A stretch of DNA of 64,000 nt from Nocardia suismassiliense (lineage in GTDB: Bacteria; Actinomycetota; Actinomycetes; Mycobacteriales; Mycobacteriaceae), in NCBI RefSeq assembly GCF_900269665.1, contig NZ_LT985361.1:3358802-3422801 (forward strand). The letters run 5' to 3'. The position numbers were made by a program, and so were the translations under genes. This document shows positions 61,005-64,000 of this stretch, piece after piece. The notes below the pieces were generated by a model. The model saw nothing but the letters and a program-made list of their open reading frames with translations, was not told the DNA's origin and ran no database searches. Each line of letters opens with the position of its first letter. Position 1 is the first letter of the stretch.

Positions 61005-61802
61005 CTATCGGCGAGCCGTAACCAACCAGGCGCGCGAGTCGAACCACACACCATCGGCAGTGTGGTGCTCGGCCATGGTGGTGCGCAGACGGTCGAGTGC
61101 GCGCTGGGTTTCGGCGGCGTCGAGTCGATTGAGCAGATCGGTCGTCATGTGCAATACGCGGACGGCGTCGACGCCGGCGTCCGGGTCGGCGCCGTAATAG
61201 ATGGGCTCGCGCAGGTCGGTGATGGAGATGTCTTTGAATCCGGCAGCGGTAAGAATCTCCTCCACTCGCGCTGGATCACCCAGCGAGAAGGCACCGGTAC
61301 TGGTGGCGGGCGTGGCATTGCCGGTGAGGGCCTGGTGGATCGCACCCACCCACTCTTGTTGGGCGCTGTCCTGCCACACCAGTTGCACCAGTCGCGCTCC
61401 GGGCTGCAATGCGCGCCCGATGTTGATGAACGCCGCGACCGGATCGGCGAAGAACATCGTGCCGAAGCGGCTGGCGGCGCGGGTGAAGTGCTCGGGTGGG
61501 AACGGATAGACCTGTGCGTCCGCCTGCTCGAAGCGCAGGTTGGGCAACTCTTCGGCGGCGGTGAGCCGGCGGGCGGGCGCCAGCATCACCGGTGATATGT
61601 CGACCCCGAGGGCACTGCCCTGATGTGCGAGCTTGGCACTGTCGCGGGTGAGCTGCCCTGTGCCGCAACCGATGTCGAGCACGTGGTCGCTCGGCCCCAC
61701 GTCGAGGGCTTCGCTCAGCCACCGGTGGTAGCGGCGCAGCTCGGCGTCGTAGTCGAACATGGTGTTCGATGCCGGTTCCGGTTGATTCCCGTGGTCGATC
61801 AT
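61005..61802 (-). CDS. SAM-dependent class I methyltransferase
   Basis: This 265-residue enzyme has the SAM-binding motif HVLDIGCGTGQLTRD (about 40-54), an acidic loop with GVDISP, and a RFEQADAQVYPFP motif. These fit UbiE/COQ5-like methyltransferases. The methyl acceptor is unknown. It stands alone on the minus strand between convergent and same-strand genes. Confidence 0.87.
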   Translation of the reverse strand: MIDHGNQPEPASNTMFDYDAELRRYHRWLSEALDVGPSDHVLDIGCGTGQLTRDSAKLAHQGSALGVDISPVMLAPARRLTAAEELPNLRFEQADAQVYPFPPEHFTRAASRFGTMFFADPVAAFINIGRALQPGARLVQLVWQDSAQQEWVGAIHQALTGNATPATSTGAFSLGDPARVEEILTAAGFKDISITDLREPIYYGADPDAGVDAVRVLHMTTDLLNRLDAAETQRALDRLRTTMAEHHTADGVWFDSRAWLVTARR

Positions 61803-61898
61803 GGAGCCATCATGACAGCAGCGGGGCTTCAGTGAACGGTACTCAGGCGTCGCGACGAGCGCGCGGGAATTCGTCGAGCGGAGCTGGACCGTGCGGGA

Positions 61899-63041
61899 TT
61901 ACGCCGAGGCCGACTGACGCCGTAGCCGCGCCGCCAACCACAGCACGACACCGTAACCGAACGCCGCGTCGGCGTTGGATACGAGCGCGCCGGTCGGAAA
62001 GACGATGGCGTGCCGCAATCCCGCATCGGCCAGCGCCCGGATGCGCGCCAAAACCTCTCGGGGCGTGCCGATCACGAGCCAATCGTGCAGCACCTCGTCG
62101 GGCACCTCGGCGATCGCCGCCTGCACTTCGGCTTTGGTCAGCTGGTGCGGCATCAGCTCGATCAGACCCCGGAAGCCTTCTCCGAAGGGATGTTTCGCGC
62201 CGTGGCGCGCCCACACCGCGTCCGGTGCGAGCAAGCCGAGATAGCGCACAGCGGGCGCGCGCAGCAGGCGCCGGATACCGGACGGTGTTCGTGCGGTGAG
62301 CATGGAGATCATTTGGGCGGGCACGATCGCTTCGGGGTCGCGACCTGCGGCGCGAGCGGCGGTGTGTACTACCTTCAGCCGGCGCTGGTATTCGTCCGGT
62401 GACAAGGCTTCCCACGGATACCACCCGTCGGCGTAGCGTCCGGTCAGTTCGAGCATCCGTGGTCCGTGCGCGCCGATCCAGATCTGCGGTATCCGGTCGG
62501 CGGGTGCGGTCAAATCCATTGGCGCGCTGTCGAGTTTGTAGTGCCGGCCGGTGAACTCGATGGGTTCCGCCGCCAGTGCCGCGCGCAGCACCTGGAGGGC
62601 CTCCTCCAGGCGATCGACCGGGCGGTTCCAGCTGAACCCGTACGGATCGAGGTTCTCCCGCTCGCCGGAGCCGAGGCCGAGGATGGGTGGCGCCTTCGTC
62701 ATGTGCGCCAAGGTGAGAAACGTCTGCGCGAGCAGCACCGGATGCCTGCGATGCGGATCCGTCACCCCGACCCCCAACTGCACCTTTCCCGCCCCGGCGG
62801 CCAGATGGGCAAGCAACGGAGCGTAATCGAACTGCTCGTCGGGGCTGCGGACTACTTTCGCCTGCGGGGTGAAGTCGGTATCCCAGATGGCCCGGGGAAA
62901 GACGCTGATCAGATGGTCCGGCGCCAGCACCGAGTCCAGCTTGCCCAGCCTGGCTATCCGCACGACAAACCGTGCGGCGCTCAATGGCGGATTCACCCCG
63001 GCGAGCGTGCCCACTGCGAACGAATTGTGCGAGTCCGGCAC
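61899..63041 (-). CDS. LLM-class (F420/FMN) oxidoreductase
   Basis: This 380-residue TIM-barrel protein of the luciferase-like monooxygenase family shows GAGKVQLGVGVTDPHRRHPVL, the GLGSGERENLDPYG loop and RIPQIWIGAHGPRMLELTGR, which match F420-dependent oxidoreductases of mycobacteria and Nocardia. Substrate unknown. GTG at 63041 is chosen with GAGGGGA upstream; the frame upstream to 63275 is unsupported. Divergent from the S9 peptidase gene. Confidence 0.85.
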   Translation of the reverse strand: MPDSHNSFAVGTLAGVNPPLSAARFVVRIARLGKLDSVLAPDHLISVFPRAIWDTDFTPQAKVVRSPDEQFDYAPLLAHLAAGAGKVQLGVGVTDPHRRHPVLLAQTFLTLAHMTKAPPILGLGSGERENLDPYGFSWNRPVDRLEEALQVLRAALAAEPIEFTGRHYKLDSAPMDLTAPADRIPQIWIGAHGPRMLELTGRYADGWYPWEALSPDEYQRRLKVVHTAARAAGRDPEAIVPAQMISMLTARTPSGIRRLLRAPAVRYLGLLAPDAVWARHGAKHPFGEGFRGLIELMPHQLTKAEVQAAIAEVPDEVLHDWLVIGTPREVLARIRALADAGLRHAIVFPTGALVSNADAAFGYGVVLWLAARLRRQSASA

Positions 63042-63252
63042 TTCGGTCCCCTCTCGACCAGCATGCCCCCACCAGGCACCCCACCGATTATCCCGGCGCA
63101 CCCCGCCCGCGTCCGGTGATTCAACCCGGTAGATCGCAACTCCCGCCGGACTTGACTGTGCCGCGACGGCATGGTTTCGACTGGTGTCGATGGCGCGCGC
63201 AGGTGCCGGTGGATGCGGTTCCTGCGGCCTCGAACCAGGTGGAAGGACAGAT

Positions 63253-64000
63253 ATGGCGTTACCGGAATTGCTCACGGTGGAAGACCTTTTCAGCCCACCC
63301 GTTCGGTCGGCGGCGTCGATCTCGCCGGACGGAACTCGGCTCGCCTACCTGGCTCCCTGGCAGAACCGGCTCAATGTGTGGGTGCAGGACCTCGACTCGG
63401 CCGAAGAACCGCGGTGCGTGACGGCCGATGGCAACCGCAGCATTCACGATTACCGCTGGACCGACGATCCGCGGTGGCTGCTCTACACCCAGGACGACAA
63501 TGGCGACGAGAACTGGCATCTGTACCGCGTCGACCTGTCGCATCCGGCGGCCGCGGCGGTCGATCTCACGCCGTTCCCCGGTGCGCGGCTGTTCGGTCTA
63601 GAGCTGCCACGGGGGAGGCCCGGCGCCGCGATCGTCACGCTGAACGCCAGGAAGGTCGAAGAGTTCGATGTATACGAACTCGACATCGCCACCGGCGAAC
63701 TCACGACGCTCGCGCAGAACCCGGGTCGCGTTTCCGGCTGGAAGGTGAGTCATCGCGGTGACCTGTTCGCCACGTCGATGACCGACGATGGTGATGTCGA
63801 ACTATCCCGATACGACAGTGCCGCAGGCAGATTGAGTCGAGTCGCGGTGTGGGACGGCGCCGACTACCCGGTGGGTGTCTCGCCGATCGAGATCACTGCG
63901 GACGGTGCGGGGGCGTGGGTGGGATCCAACCGGGGCACCGATCGGACCCGCCTGGTTCGGCTCGATCTGACCACCGGGCAGGAGACCGAGATCGACAGTC
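63253..64000 (+). CDS. S9-family serine peptidase, N-terminal part
   Basis: The first 249 residues of a prolyl-oligopeptidase-like enzyme run off the window. It reads MALPELLTVEDLFSPPVRSA and then repeats of the beta-propeller type (ISPDGTRLAYLAPWQNRLNV, YRWTDDPRWLLYTQDDNGDE). The catalytic alpha/beta hydrolase part lies beyond the edge. GGAAGGA precedes the ATG. No signal peptide, so it probably works in the cytoplasm. Confidence 0.87.
   Translation, partial: MALPELLTVEDLFSPPVRSAASISPDGTRLAYLAPWQNRLNVWVQDLDSAEEPRCVTADGNRSIHDYRWTDDPRWLLYTQDDNGDENWHLYRVDLSHPAAAAVDLTPFPGARLFGLELPRGRPGAAIVTLNARKVEEFDVYELDIATGELTTLAQNPGRVSGWKVSHRGDLFATSMTDDGDVELSRYDSAAGRLSRVAVWDGADYPVGVSPIEITADGAGAWVGSNRGTDRTRLVRLDLTTGQETEIDS

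Overview
The window is high-GC actinobacterial DNA and most probably from Nocardia or a close relative. The supporting genes are a latex-clearing-protein (Lcp) type rubber oxygenase, an LGFP-repeat wall protein, two secreted lipases, many TetR/PucR-type regulators, GTG starts and modular NRPS genes. No rRNA, tRNA, CRISPR array or insertion sequence was recognised. The calls come from reading translations and motifs; no database was searched.

Layout. 1-10.1 kb: envelope and secreted proteins (lytic transglycosylase cut by the left edge, beta-hexosaminidase, zinc metalloprotease, LGFP protein, PucR regulator, secretory lipase). 10.1-16.3 kb: a second lipase, a compact lanthipeptide locus (a LanL-like synthetase with a 43-residue precursor directly downstream) and a Kup potassium transporter. 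16.3-24.4 kb: a conflict/defence-like island. It holds a 45-residue-repeat (TPR-like) CHAT protease, a Pycsar-effector-like membrane protein, a CATRA-like small protein, a protein ending in a class III nucleotide cyclase domain, and a second CHAT protease. Both transcription units of the island are preceded by nearly the same 29-bp element. 24.4-27.0 kb: TetR, HD-domain, ferritin-like and hypothetical genes.

27.0-47.0 kb: one long minus-strand biosynthetic operon of twelve genes. In transcription order it encodes A-PCP, cytochrome P450, type II thioesterase with a Cys nucleophile, MFS exporter, a 1850-residue KS/PCP/C/PCP/C hybrid, a secreted M28 peptidase, KAS III, FkbH, ACP, A-PCP, ATP-grasp ligase and PCP-C. 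The first three genes look like an amino-acid beta-hydroxylation and release set. KAS III/FkbH/ACP look like the glyceryl-ACP set of tetronate pathways. The product is unknown. The leader region (47.0-47.5 kb) carries a perfect Crp-type palindrome and several hairpins.

47.5-64 kb: an ArsR-ArsC fusion with a VOC protein and an ArsR box, a divergent APC permease that overlaps a DUF6223-like gene antisense, a two-component system, lcp, a lipoprotein, SRPBCC and MBL-fold proteins, a flavin monooxygenase/VC0807-like/TetR group with clear TetR palindromes, a secreted protein, a methyltransferase, an LLM-type F420/flavin oxidoreductase, and the start of an S9 peptidase cut by the right edge.
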